DNA of 64,000 nucleotides from Nitrososphaerota archaeon (GCA_028866895.1 JAGWHF010000010.1:1-64000); one strand, 5' to 3'; shown: positions 8,326 to 17,098, counted from the first letter of the stretch. Notes: a model not told the origin generated them from the letters alone. Made by a program: numbers and translations.

Positions 8326-8478
8326 ATGGTAAAATGTAAATCATGTGGGGTGGACTCTGACCTGATTCGTGAGCAAATAATGAAGATTATCTCGGAAGTG
8401 CGTTCAATAAAAGGTTCAGCTTCTCCTCTATTGCAGAAAGACGGGCCTCGTTTGCATCATCAATCTTCAGTGCAGTAG
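8326..8478 (+). CDS. possible 50-residue zinc-ribbon mini-protein
   Basis: ATG at 8326 opens MVKCKSCGVDSDLIREQIMK, with one CxxC knuckle, and runs 50 codons to TAG at 8476, overlapping the last 90 bp of the convergent recombinase gene. A GAGGTGA element lies about 12 nt before the ATG. The N-terminal half looks protein-like; the part within the recombinase gene (RLHHQSSVQ) may be accidental. Low confidence. Confidence 0.3.
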   Translation: MVKCKSCGVDSDLIREQIMKIISEVRSIKGSASPLLQKDGPRLHHQSSVQ

Positions 8479-9592
8479 TAAGATCAAGCGGCCTGCCGCA
8501 TCTTGAACATGTTTGAGAGCAAGCAGGGTTTGGCCTGTCGCAGACATGACACCTGCGAGGAATCTTTGCAGGTCCCTCCTCTTTGCTCTTGGCTATTCCG
8601 TAATGCTCAAAGATTGCCTCATCAACATCTGCACTAACCAAGTGTACGTATCTTCCCGGCATCTTGGAGTCTTTTGACCACCCATGTCTTTGTTTCATCT
8701 GAGCCTCTGTCATGAACTTGGCCAATTCGGTAGCCTCACTATGCCTGAATAGATTGAGAAAGACGCGTTTTGAAATATGTGCAATCTGACATCTTCTGAT
8801 TACCATCTGTCTTGTACCGGCATATGTGAGTGGCTGACCGTATCCTTGCTTGTCAATCCTTATCCATAACGGAGCTTCAGCAATATCTCTGAAGGGATGG
8901 ACTGCAAGCCATGATGCAAGTGAAGGGGTTGATCTCACAAGCCTTACTGGCCTTGCCCCTGTCTTTCCATCCACATGCAAGACCGCTCCATAGTTGTCAA
9001 ATTTTACATGTTTTATCAGCAAGTTGAGAATCTCGCCGGGTCTTGTTCCGGCTTCTAGATGGCAATCAAGAAGTGCCCTGTCTCTTGCATTCTCGCCACA
9101 CGCGTGCAAAAGTCTTGTTTTTTCATCTTCTGTGAGCAGATCCTCACGCACTATCTTGTCCCTTACTTTTTTCATCTTGACTGATTTGGTCTCCGGAGGA
9201 TCTCCCACCTCTACGAATTCTCTGGAACCAAGCTTGAACCACCTGAAAAATATCTTTAGGATCTTTTTGTGGTCATACGAGGTATTAGTCTCCTGACCAA
9301 CATCGCCAGCATACTGTCCCATTATTCTAAACACCAGCTCCTCAATGTCTGGCTTTGTAACATCTTTCCAGTCCTTGTTTAACAATCTTGTAATGCTCTG
9401 CAGTGTCTTCAGATGTGTAAGCCTGGTTGACTTGGCTATTGAGAGCCTGACAAGTTCCTTATCATACTTTTCAATCAGCTCAAAGTTTTCCTCTGAAAAC
9501 TCCCGCCTCATTGTACTATAGACAGACTTGATGTGTAAATCGTACTTGTGTATCTCGATTCTCTTGTTTTTGAAACTCTGCTGTTGGCTCAA
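8387..9592 (-). CDS. tyrosine recombinase/integrase with C-terminal zinc ribbon
   Basis: 401 residues. Phage-integrase/XerD family: N-terminal SAM-like core-binding domain (about 40-130), first catalytic Arg in EAGTRPGEILNL (about 183), the HxxR region represented by NLFRHSEATELA (about 280), and the nucleophile in GRYVHL (about 314). After the catalytic domain comes CHVCDRPNPACSQTCSRC (about 347-365), a four-Cys zinc ribbon, then a short coiled coil. Start is a TTG at 9592 with GGTTTAAAACC about 30 nt upstream. Its position directly behind the tRNA-Met 3' end suggests it uses that tRNA as attachment site. It lacks the usual H at the HxxR start, having F-R-H-S. Confidence 0.85.
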   Translation of the reverse strand: MSQQQSFKNKRIEIHKYDLHIKSVYSTMRREFSEENFELIEKYDKELVRLSIAKSTRLTHLKTLQSITRLLNKDWKDVTKPDIEELVFRIMGQYAGDVGQETNTSYDHKKILKIFFRWFKLGSREFVEVGDPPETKSVKMKKVRDKIVREDLLTEDEKTRLLHACGENARDRALLDCHLEAGTRPGEILNLLIKHVKFDNYGAVLHVDGKTGARPVRLVRSTPSLASWLAVHPFRDIAEAPLWIRIDKQGYGQPLTYAGTRQMVIRRCQIAHISKRVFLNLFRHSEATELAKFMTEAQMKQRHGWSKDSKMPGRYVHLVSADVDEAIFEHYGIAKSKEEGPAKIPRRCHVCDRPNPACSQTCSRCGRPLDLTTALKIDDANEARLSAIEEKLNLLLNALPR

Positions 9593-9636
9593 ACCTGTTA
9601 TAATATGGCGAGGTGGGTTTTAAACCGAATTAGGTA

Positions 9637-9665
9637 TACCGGGGGTGGGTTTCGAACCCACGACC
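9637..9665. other. putative attachment (att) site: 3' half of tRNA-Met
   Basis: The T arm and acceptor 3' strand of the tRNA border the recombinase gene. tRNA 3' ends are the preferred targets of archaeal tyrosine recombinases. The acceptor end reads CCCCCGGTA, giving a G1-U72 wobble, which could mark replacement of the original end by element-borne sequence. No matching second copy was noticed in the window. Confidence 0.3.
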
Positions 9666-9729
9666 TCCAGATTATGAGTATTACCCTTTCTGTGGACTGG
9701 CACTCTAGGCCAGGCTGAGCTACCCCGGC
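9637..9729 (-). tRNA. tRNA-Met (CAU, elongator type) with a non-canonical 17-nt intron
   Basis: Acceptor GCCGGGG pairs with CCCCGGT (G1-U72 wobble), D arm GCTC...GAGT, T arm GTGGG-TTCGAAA-CCCAC. The anticodon loop CTCATAA is followed by TCTGG, whose 5' partner CCAGA is interrupted: CCAG is followed by 17 extra bases (TCCACAGAAAGGGTAAT) before A-CTCATAA. Removing them gives a standard 76-nt elongator tRNA-Met with the usual CCAGA/TCTGG stem. The intron thus lies between positions 30 and 31, not the canonical 37/38. CCA is not encoded. Confidence 0.85.
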
Positions 9730-9996
9730 ATGTGAGGGTAGCTAGGTAGATGTGTAATAACTCTTTATTTTTGCGCGTTACCTTGCCGTTTGGCAGAATT
9801 TCGGCAAACAGCCATCTTTTAGGCTTCAAGACGGTTGCACACCTGCAAGATGCCCCTGAAACGATATTCGGGATCTTTTCACAAAAAGATCAAGGTTGAA
9901 CCAAAATGCATTTGCATGCGGCCTCCTAATAATGCCCATCAGTCAGCATCAAGCATTGCCTGGAGTTTGAACTGTCCTGAGAATAAACCTTACAAA

Positions 9997-11562
9997 TCAT
10001 GCCTGCGCCATTTCCTTCCAGTCCATCTTCTCCTTTGTGACCCAGTGGAATTTCTTCTGCAGTGCTGTGGTGTAAAGTTTTTCCCATTCAAGTCCAACTT
10101 CGTCAGACCATGCCTTGACAACCCTTGGATCGATGTAGTTGCGAAGGGAGGTACCAAGATTGTAATCCCTCGTCTTTTCTATTAATTCGATTGTCAACTT
10201 CATCTTCTCCTCGCGCAACTTCTTCTTTTCCGCCTGTTTTTCGGTCTTTGTCTGCGTCTCCTTGATCTTCTTGAGTGCCTCCTTCTTTTTATTGAGTGAT
10301 TCTTCAAAGTTCTTGGGTATTGTTCTCTTGTGGTTACAGGTTATGGCTGCCTCGAGATTCGCCATCCTGGCATGGTAAACTTTTATGTTCTCTGATTTTG
10401 AGTCTAGGCCTCCGACTTTCTTAAGGTACGTCCTTACAACGTTTGTTGCCAGGTATGTCCTGAAGACTTTGGCAGTCAGCCCCTTAACTATCCCGCCCAA
10501 GAACTCGTTTACATGCCTTGAAGTAATGTCATTGAAGATCTGCTCGCTTGGAGACTTTTTTTCGGTAAGCCTCTTGAGGTTCTCATAAAATACGCTGTCT
10601 TGTTCCCCTACCTGCAGAGGTTTCTGCCATCTCACACTGTCTTTTCCCAAAAAATCAAACTCGATTACTCCCGGTTTTAGTTTGATGTGCTCTACACGCA
10701 AAGTGGTTGCACCCACCGTGTCCGCCTCATCTGCATCCTTCTCATCTCCCACCCTCATGGCAGTCTTGTAAATGAGGTAGGTTACCGTGGCCACCTTTCT
10801 TGTCCGCTCGTCTTTGTCGGACATCTTCTTGACAATATTTTCCAAAACCTTCCCAATATGTTCTGAGAGTTTGGTGGCCTTCTCATACTTCATCTTGTCG
10901 CGTTCCTGTTTCAGGTCAGATGTATCAGAAAGCCATACGTATTTTCTCTTGCCAGTAAGCTTATCCTCCCAGCTAGCAAGCCACATGAAGTCCTGCTCAT
11001 GGATTATCTCGCCCCACTTGCCTGGGGGAACCTTGGCCTCTTTTCCAAGGTTGAGGGTTACATCCTTCTCGGTAATTCTGGGCTTCCATTTCCCCCTAAG
11101 GGGGTGATCTCCACGTCCTATGAAAAGGCCAGGTGGCTCGGCCATCCAGTTGGCCACGTCCACATCCTTGCCGTCCATTATTGCCTTTCCGTACGTCGAC
11201 TTCATTTTCTCCCTCAATTCCTTTCTAGTAAGGGCGATCTTCTTCTTCTCCTCCTTGGTTATGGTAATTTTCGCATCCTTTTCAATATCGACAACCTTGA
11301 AGGCTTCAGAAAAATCAATATCCGAGATTGGTATCTTCCTAAACTTCTCCGGCAAGACCTTTACAAAGTCTGCAAGAAAGTTTTTCTGGAAAACAATGTC
11401 CTTGACATACGGCGTATCCTTCTTTTTTGCCCACTGGTAGGCCATCTCCTCGGCTTCAAGACTGAGGGGCACCTTTTCTCCCCTTATCTTGATTGTTACG
11501 CCCTTTGTTTCAAACGTTGGGGGGAATGCTATGCCATTATGTTGCAGGGTCTTCCATTTCAT
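9997..11562 (-). CDS. topIB: DNA topoisomerase IB (eukaryote-like)
   Basis: 521 residues, similar in domain order to the conserved core and C-terminal domain of eukaryotic Top1: core domain with PPGLFIGRGDHPLRGKWK, catalytic region YKTAMRVGDEKDADEADTVG (Arg near 269), a Lys/Glu coiled-coil linker (about 420-460) and the C-terminal SLRNYIDPRVVKAW carrying the nucleophilic Tyr near residue 475. It relaxes supercoils by single-strand nicking and rejoining. Topoisomerase IB of this type is a hallmark of Nitrososphaerota among archaea, and its presence supports the taxonomic call. Monocistronic, behind an AT-rich spacer. Confidence 0.95.
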   Translation of the reverse strand: MKWKTLQHNGIAFPPTFETKGVTIKIRGEKVPLSLEAEEMAYQWAKKKDTPYVKDIVFQKNFLADFVKVLPEKFRKIPISDIDFSEAFKVVDIEKDAKITITKEEKKKIALTRKELREKMKSTYGKAIMDGKDVDVANWMAEPPGLFIGRGDHPLRGKWKPRITEKDVTLNLGKEAKVPPGKWGEIIHEQDFMWLASWEDKLTGKRKYVWLSDTSDLKQERDKMKYEKATKLSEHIGKVLENIVKKMSDKDERTRKVATVTYLIYKTAMRVGDEKDADEADTVGATTLRVEHIKLKPGVIEFDFLGKDSVRWQKPLQVGEQDSVFYENLKRLTEKKSPSEQIFNDITSRHVNEFLGGIVKGLTAKVFRTYLATNVVRTYLKKVGGLDSKSENIKVYHARMANLEAAITCNHKRTIPKNFEESLNKKKEALKKIKETQTKTEKQAEKKKLREEKMKLTIELIEKTRDYNLGTSLRNYIDPRVVKAWSDEVGLEWEKLYTTALQKKFHWVTKEKMDWKEMAQA

Positions 11563-11670
11563 CTTCGATATTCCTCTATTTTTGACCTAAATCTGTTGAC
11601 TTTGACAAAAATTGACTTTCCGACTTATATCAATCTATTCATAAATAATGAAAAATTCTTTCAAAATTTT

Positions 11671-11704
11671 TAAAAAAAATTGAATGACTTTTAACCAAAG
11701 TCAT
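11671..11704 (-). terminator. hairpin plus oligo-T terminator after the SDR gene
   Basis: An exact 8-bp inverted repeat, ATGACTTT/AAAGTCAT with a 5-nt loop (11684-11704), lies 15 nt behind the SDR stop on the minus strand and is followed in that direction by eight T residues and a further AT-rich run. This has the form of an intrinsic terminator; in archaea the T-run alone can suffice. Confidence 0.5.
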
Positions 11705-11719
11705 GCTAGCGGATAGAAT

Positions 11720-12553
11720 TTAGTCGTAAAGTTCCTTTTTAATATAATTTTCAAACTCCAAATCAGTCTTTGACTTTTTTGCCTCTAGGAACATCACTGC
11801 ATCATTGCCTACAGGATAGCGCGGCTGTGGGTTTTCACTCCTTATTGCATTGATAATGGTTCTTGCCACCTCTTGTGGCGGGGTGCCCATCTGGGACATC
11901 ATGGTGAGCCCCTGCATTACTTTCTCGGTTATTTCCTGGTAGGGGGAATCCGCCCTTGTGGCCTTCTTGAGGGATGAAAACAGGTTGGTCTTGACAACGC
12001 CTGGTTCTATGATTATGGTCCTGATGCCAAAGGGTGCAAGCTCATATCTCATTGACTCGCTGAGGCCTTCAAGCGCAAATTTCGAGCTAATGTATGCGGG
12101 AGTGACTGGAAAACCAATCCTGCCAGCAACGGAGCTGATGTTGACGATGGTGCCAGACTTTTGTTTGCGCATGACTGGGAGGACGTGCTGCACCATCCTG
12201 ACGATCCCGAAAAAATTGGTCTCAAACTGCGCCTTCATCTCGTCCAGTGTGATGTCTTCTAGGCAGCCCACGAGGAAGTACCCGGCGTTGTTGACAAGCA
12301 CATCTATCCTGTTCTTGTCGCTAGTTATCCTTCCGATGCCATCTCTGACGGTTTCTTCCCTGTCTACGTCAAGTGCGAGTACCTCTAAGTTTAGATTTTC
12401 TTTTTTTGCCAATTCGAGCATCCTCCCTCCCTTTTTCGTGTCCCGCATGGTGGCATAGGTGTGGTATCCTTCCCTGGCAAGCGCCAGTGCTGTCTCAAAT
12501 CCTATCCCGCTAGAACTTCCGGTAACGATTGCAGTCTTTTCCACAGTTACCAT
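11720..12553 (-). CDS. short-chain dehydrogenase/reductase (SDR)
   Basis: 277 residues, classical SDR: cofactor loop TGSSSGIG (about 11-18), NNAG (about 88-91), catalytic Ser in NISSVAGRIG (about 139) and YISSK (Tyr about 152, Lys about 156). The PG motif EPGVVKTNL follows. An NAD(P)-dependent oxidoreductase of unknown substrate; the MRDTKKGGRM stretch after strand 2 suggests NADP preference by the basic residues. It is transcribed alone, with a terminator-like hairpin behind it. Confidence 0.85.
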   Translation of the reverse strand: MVTVEKTAIVTGSSSGIGFETALALAREGYHTYATMRDTKKGGRMLELAKKENLNLEVLALDVDREETVRDGIGRITSDKNRIDVLVNNAGYFLVGCLEDITLDEMKAQFETNFFGIVRMVQHVLPVMRKQKSGTIVNISSVAGRIGFPVTPAYISSKFALEGLSESMRYELAPFGIRTIIIEPGVVKTNLFSSLKKATRADSPYQEITEKVMQGLTMMSQMGTPPQEVARTIINAIRSENPQPRYPVGNDAVMFLEAKKSKTDLEFENYIKKELYD

Positions 12554-12613
12554 TCCAAAAAGGCATTAATAATTTCTATTATTTGTGGCCGGAATCCCTG
12601 ATCTTCCAACGCC

Positions 12614-15121
12614 CTATACAAGAGGCCTGTCATCCTCTGAGGGCTCGCTCAGGATTGTGGCCTCTCCTCCTGTAATTCTCTTTAGGATCTCAGAGGCTGC
12701 CTTCTTGTGTAGGTACTCATTGTTATTGCCGCACCTGTAGGAAAATGTGCAGCGCGGGCAGCCTGCCTCGCTGGCGCACGGGCATTCCATTACTATGTCG
12801 AGACTGCGGTCAAACGCCTTTTCGAGTCTGTCGTACAGCGCCCTGCTTGCCCCGTTTCCGCCAATCGCCGAATCATAGACAAATATGAGGCCAGAAGTGC
12901 CAAGGGATATACCTCCTAGGTCTTGAGATACTCCGCCTGTTATCATGTTGCTCCCTTCTATGACTAGGTGTTCGGTTGCATGATATCCGCTTGCCTCTGT
13001 GTAATCGCCGTTTTCAGATCCCTCAGCTTCATCGATTGGTCTTGGGGCCTTGAATACTAGGCCCTTTGTTATGAAATCATAGTCAAGAGGACTTTCGAGC
13101 AGGACCTTCTGGCCCTGTGTTACGTCGTGCCCAAGTTCGATATTGGCATATCCGTAAACGCGTTTTTGTATGTGCATCTTGCAGAATGCAACTTCTATCC
13201 CATTGACGCGACGTTTTTCATAGGTGTGCTCAATTGTAGGCCATTCCTCAGTAAGCGCCTTCGTATAATACGGATAATCACGTGGGAGCGTTTCCAACCT
13301 TGCTGTGAGGCTCTGTGGATAGCCGAGTTCCTTGACGCGGTATCTTGTCCCCGCAAGAAAGTAAACTGCCGACGGGTGGAGTTCTTCCAAGGCGATGGGC
13401 AGAACCCTCTCACCCACCTTTTTACCGTTGAAAAAAATGTCCACAGATCTGCCTATCCCCCTTATGCTATAGCTTTCAAGAAGATCTTTTGCATGCTCCA
13501 TGTTGGGGACGTACCGGTTCTCAAGCTGGACCAGGTTTCCTGCCGCAAGGTGCCTGCTTATCACCTCAGAGTGTTCACCGAGCTCATGCTTTGCAACAGG
13601 CTTGTCGCATGCCATGGCAAGTACTTGGAACTCTTCAACGAAGGGATTTTTTGGGTCGATGTAGACCTGTTCGATGTCCTCGAAATAGTCTCCGGGATGA
13701 TTCTTGTAGTACTGTGATATGGGATCATTTCCCAGTACCAAGAAGGCGTATCCGTCCTGGCCCTTTCTTGCAGCCCGCCCGATCCTCTGGACCAGCCGGT
13801 TTACCGGGATTGTAGAAGAGATCACGCCGTCCACGTTACCTACATCAATCCCAAGCTCTAGCGTGGGAGTGGCTGAAATTGATGAAAGCTTGCCGCTTTT
13901 GAACAGGGATTCTACCGACTTCCTGTAGTTTGCCATCAGGCCTGCCCTGTGCACCTTGATGTCTATCTTTCTTCGTCTTGCTTGTAGGGCCAGCAGCTCT
14001 GAATTGAGATGGGAGTTGCTAAAGACCAGTGTTTTGTGATTCCGGGAGGTCAGGTTCTTCAGGATGTCCACCATCAATGCACGCTGACCAACAAGAGAAG
14101 GGAACAGCATGCTAAACTCTATCTTCCCCCTCTTTCCAGACCCTGCAATCTGTGCCATCTCCACTCCAAAGAGGTCCTGGCAGAATGTTAGGGCGTTTTC
14201 AAGGGTGGCCGATGAGGCTACAAATTGGAGGCGGGGGCAGATTCTTTTCATTCTCTTGATGATGTAGTGGACGTTAGAGCCAAAGATTCCGGAATACACG
14301 TGGGCCTCGTCCACCGCCATGAACCTAACGGAACTTAGCAATGACGCAAATCTTGTCCTGTGCCATAGGTGGTAATGCAGTACATCAAAGTTTGTAATCA
14401 GGATCTCGGGGGGCTCATCTACGATCCTCCTCCGTTCATCCTCCTTGGTATCGCCATCAAAAACTGCGGTTTGCAGGCCGACTTTTTTTGACATGTCCAT
14501 TATCTTGGGATGTTGGTCGCGGGACAGTGACTTGGTGGGGTAGACAAAGAGAGCTTGAATCTTGTCGCGGTGCGAGGAATCAGATATTTTCTGGAGAATT
14601 GGTATGACAAAGGCCTCTGTCTTCCCCGAGGCAGTGGGGGCAGTTATGACAACGTTTCTGCCAAGCATGATCTCCCTTATGGCGTCCTCCTGGAATTTGT
14701 AAAAATTTGAAATTCCTTTTTCCACCAGGGTAGAGCACAGGCGGTCGTCAAGCCCTGATTCATCGACTGCAACCCCCATCTCGGGCTCGGGGTCTTCTAT
14801 AATCCTAAAGTTCGAGACAAAGTGCCTCTTGGAAAACAAGACTGACCTTGTAATCTCTGAGATTTTCTTCTTTCCGATCATCTTCCTGATTTCCTCCTCG
14901 CTCCGGACCAGCCCCTCCTTTTGCAGGTGGTCGTGGGACTCGTTGCAGGTGGGGATGTTTCCACCGTCAAACTTTAACAGGAACTCAAGGTATGCCTCGT
15001 CAAGATTCTTCCTGTAGTCTATTAGGTCTTCTATCTTGCACTTGGTGCAACTGAACAGGATTTTCTGATTGAAAGTCTTTTGAACCTCTATCTTAGACTT
15101 GCACTTGGGGCATGTTTGCAA
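12614..15121 (-). CDS. DEAD/DEAH-box helicase of the MrfA/Hrq1 type with zinc sites at both ends
   Basis: 835 residues. N-terminal zinc ribbon (CPKCKSK...CTKC), then superfamily 2 helicase motifs: APTASGKTEA (motif I, about 160), VYPTKSLSRDQ (Ia), AVDEAH (II), SSATL (III), TPTLELGIDVGNVDGV and RIGRAARKGQDG (V/VI). The C-terminal region ends in a four-Cys cluster CPCASEAGCPRCTFSYRC, the mark of the DUF1998/MrfA-like domain. MrfA and Hrq1 relatives act in repair of bulky or crosslinked DNA. The N-terminal ribbon is an addition not found in all members. Cytoplasmic, probably monocistronic. Confidence 0.9.
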   Translation of the reverse strand: MQTCPKCKSKIEVQKTFNQKILFSCTKCKIEDLIDYRKNLDEAYLEFLLKFDGGNIPTCNESHDHLQKEGLVRSEEEIRKMIGKKKISEITRSVLFSKRHFVSNFRIIEDPEPEMGVAVDESGLDDRLCSTLVEKGISNFYKFQEDAIREIMLGRNVVITAPTASGKTEAFVIPILQKISDSSHRDKIQALFVYPTKSLSRDQHPKIMDMSKKVGLQTAVFDGDTKEDERRRIVDEPPEILITNFDVLHYHLWHRTRFASLLSSVRFMAVDEAHVYSGIFGSNVHYIIKRMKRICPRLQFVASSATLENALTFCQDLFGVEMAQIAGSGKRGKIEFSMLFPSLVGQRALMVDILKNLTSRNHKTLVFSNSHLNSELLALQARRRKIDIKVHRAGLMANYRKSVESLFKSGKLSSISATPTLELGIDVGNVDGVISSTIPVNRLVQRIGRAARKGQDGYAFLVLGNDPISQYYKNHPGDYFEDIEQVYIDPKNPFVEEFQVLAMACDKPVAKHELGEHSEVISRHLAAGNLVQLENRYVPNMEHAKDLLESYSIRGIGRSVDIFFNGKKVGERVLPIALEELHPSAVYFLAGTRYRVKELGYPQSLTARLETLPRDYPYYTKALTEEWPTIEHTYEKRRVNGIEVAFCKMHIQKRVYGYANIELGHDVTQGQKVLLESPLDYDFITKGLVFKAPRPIDEAEGSENGDYTEASGYHATEHLVIEGSNMITGGVSQDLGGISLGTSGLIFVYDSAIGGNGASRALYDRLEKAFDRSLDIVMECPCASEAGCPRCTFSYRCGNNNEYLHKKAASEILKRITGGEATILSEPSEDDRPLV

Positions 15122-15214
15122 TGGAAAAAGGTGGGGAGTAGGCTGATTTAATTTTTAATCGTAACCAAGATAAGAGCCGAGGTCAAACCTTTATGTGGGA
15201 AAATTACAACTTCT

Positions 15215-16108
15215 ATGTTGGAAGTACTGGTAACGGGTGCGGGCGGATTTATCGGTGGGAGGCTTGTTGGCAGGCTTGTTCAAAGAGATGACTCGGTTAG
15301 CGCCCTTTTGAGGGGGAAGGAAGGGTACGAAATGGGGGCAAGAATGGTGAAGGGAGATCTTACCATTCCGGATTTTGAGTTAAAGGACGTCCCCTGTGAA
15401 GTTGTATATCATCTGGCTGCGGTCTGGCCTGGCGAAAAGAACAAGAAAATCCAGAGGAGAATAAACTACGACGGCACGGTAAACCTTTTCAGCAAGATAA
15501 GGGACAAGGCAAAGTTTTTGGTATATGTATCAGGACTTGGCGTCTTTGGGGACACGAAGGGCAAAATGATTGACGAGGATACTCCGCTAAATCCGGGGAC
15601 CGAGTATGCTAGAATCAGGCTTGAAGCGCAGGAATTCCTTAAGGAGAACTGCAGTAAGTGCGGGATTTCCTTCTCAGTTGCGTATCTTGGAGATGTATAT
15701 GGAAATGGTGGTTGGTTCAGGTCCATGATGGTGGAGAGGATAATGAGAAACTCGTTTAGAATTCTGGGAGATGGGAAATACTACCGTAGCTTCATACATG
15801 TGGAGGATGCCGTATCCGCGCTAATCTCGATTGCAGAAAAGAATCAGAAAGGCCAGTCCTTTGTCTTGACTGATTCTAATCCTGTCGCTTTTTCAGAATT
15901 CGTAAATTTTGTGTGTTCCAGGTTGGGCAAGGATGTGCCGGGAACAATACCGGCATTTATTGCAAGACCGTCTCTTGGATCAGACTTTGTGACACTGCTT
16001 ACGACATCGACAAGGGCCTCAAACTCCAAGATGCTGAAAATGACCTCATTATCCTTCCCATCATACACGGACGGTGTGGAATCGGTCATGGCGGAGATGC
16101 GTCCCTGA
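15215..16108 (+). CDS. NAD-dependent epimerase/dehydratase family protein (extended SDR)
   Basis: 297 residues. Nucleotide-binding loop VTGAGGFIGGRL at the N-terminus, YHLAAVW near 75, and the active-site segment YVSGLGVFGDTKG followed by EYARIRLEAQ. The usual YxxxK catalytic pair appears here as YxxxR, so catalysis may be altered. The C-terminal half is SDR-epimerase like (SFIHVEDAVSALISIAEK). Substrate unknown; nucleotide sugar or sterol-like oxidoreduction are typical for the family. A TATA-like CTTTATG lies about 25 nt before the ATG at 15215. Confidence 0.8.
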   Translation: MLEVLVTGAGGFIGGRLVGRLVQRDDSVSALLRGKEGYEMGARMVKGDLTIPDFELKDVPCEVVYHLAAVWPGEKNKKIQRRINYDGTVNLFSKIRDKAKFLVYVSGLGVFGDTKGKMIDEDTPLNPGTEYARIRLEAQEFLKENCSKCGISFSVAYLGDVYGNGGWFRSMMVERIMRNSFRILGDGKYYRSFIHVEDAVSALISIAEKNQKGQSFVLTDSNPVAFSEFVNFVCSRLGKDVPGTIPAFIARPSLGSDFVTLLTTSTRASNSKMLKMTSLSFPSYTDGVESVMAEMRP

Positions 16109-16146
16109 TTGGAAACCGATGCTTCCTAGTATGTTGAAAATCCAAG

Positions 16147-16332
16147 TTACTCTGCCTCCGTTGACTTTGATGAGTGATCTTCTTCCCATCTCGCCTGCTG
16201 CCTAAAAATGGCAAGTAATTGTATCATTATGCGGGATTGCTCAAGCATGAGACCGAGGGCTTTCTTCCGCTCTGATTCTTTTGGAACGATGATCGTCTGA
16301 CTAGGAACAGTGTCGAATATAATATGCGCCAT
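16147..16332 (-). CDS. small hypothetical protein
   Basis: 61 residues from ATG at 16332: a short beta-like start (HIIFDTVPSQTIIVPKE), a basic amphipathic helix and an acidic Ser-rich tail. It occupies the gap between the epimerase and the methyltransferase and its start overlaps the promoter region of the latter. No family recognised and no good TATA box at the right distance; it may be a real small ORF or chance. Confidence 0.35.
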   Translation of the reverse strand: MAHIIFDTVPSQTIIVPKESERKKALGLMLEQSRIMIQLLAIFRQQARWEEDHSSKSTEAE

Positions 16333-16345
16333 TTCCTACCTTTTT

Positions 16346-17041
16346 GTGGGACTTGGAAGCACTTGGGGTCAGGTACTTGACGTTCTTGAAGATATAATCC
16401 CTGTTTACGACCGTGTCAATTCGTTCATCTCCCTAGGAAAGGACTTGGAATTTAGGGAACGCGGGATTCGAGGAAGGGTGCACAGGGGAGACAAGATCCT
16501 TGACGCAGGTTCTGGTTTTGGTAATATGTCAAAGACGGCAATGAGGATGTGTGAGGACGACCTGAGTGTGACACTTTACGATCCTCTCCAACCCATGTTG
16601 AAAAATACCGGAAGGCTGTTTGCAAAGGCTCCAGATTTGTCCTGCGGAGTCTTTGAACATATGCCATTTAGGGATGATACGTTTGATGCTGTTCTTTGCG
16701 GGTATTCTCTCCGGGACGCAATCAGCCTTCGCATAGCGATAAGCGAGGTACATAGGGTCTTAAAACCGGGAGGCAGGTTTGTGATCGTCGACTTGGGAAA
16801 GCCGGATGATGTTCTTATCAGGGCGGGGGTATCATTCTACCTTCGTACTTTGCTGCCTGTTATAGCCATGGTTGCAGGTGGAAAATTGGGCCTGAAATTT
16901 GCCGCTCTCTATGATACATACAAGCTTTGGCCGCAAAACGGTGATCTGAAGGCGCTTTTGCTTGAAAAATTTTCGCGCGTGGAATTTGATACGGGGTTGC
17001 TTGGCGGTGCCGCCATTGTTGCCTGCTACAAGCGGGTCTAA
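16346..17041 (+). CDS. class I SAM-dependent methyltransferase, UbiE/MenG-like
   Basis: About 231 residues from the GTG at 16346. Motifs of the UbiE/COQ5 family: PVYDRVNSFISLGKD, SAM-binding DAGSGFGNMSK (motif I), FRDDTFDAVLCGYSLRDA and HRVLKPGGRFVIVDL. Methylates a small lipid-like substrate, perhaps a quinone precursor. I prefer 16346 because an AATATAATA box (about 16315-16323) sits about 26 nt before it; the GTG at 16310 would lie before that box. C-terminus LLGGAAIVACYK is typical of the fold. Possibly followed by tatA in the same transcript. Confidence 0.85.
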   Translation: MGLGSTWGQVLDVLEDIIPVYDRVNSFISLGKDLEFRERGIRGRVHRGDKILDAGSGFGNMSKTAMRMCEDDLSVTLYDPLQPMLKNTGRLFAKAPDLSCGVFEHMPFRDDTFDAVLCGYSLRDAISLRIAISEVHRVLKPGGRFVIVDLGKPDDVLIRAGVSFYLRTLLPVIAMVAGGKLGLKFAALYDTYKLWPQNGDLKALLLEKFSRVEFDTGLLGGAAIVACYKRV

Positions 17042-17098
17042 AGCTTTAATTTCGGAAACTGCCAAAATGAGGCATTGATTGAATACTCTCTTACCATT

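Larger units (their letters stand above)
1..9636. mobile_element. candidate tRNA-Met-integrated element or genomic island (left end outside window)
   Basis: A tyrosine recombinase gene starts about 45 bp behind the 3' end of a tRNA-Met gene and on the same strand, which is the usual layout of an archaeal element integrated into a tRNA 3' end. Moving away from the tRNA come a HerA/TraG-like ATPase and a ParB-like protein, both typical of plasmids and conjugative or integrative elements, then a block of HxlR regulators, thioredoxins and small membrane proteins that looks more AT-rich by eye than the core genes to the right. I did not see a second copy of the tRNA 3' end within the window, so the other boundary is either beyond position 1 or decayed. 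Alternative: recombinase and ATPase are long-resident chromosomal genes. Confidence 0.4.

Noticed and set aside
9835-10185. 116-codon plus-strand frame
   Set aside because: Half lies inside topoisomerase IB in antisense and the rest has no protein-like character.
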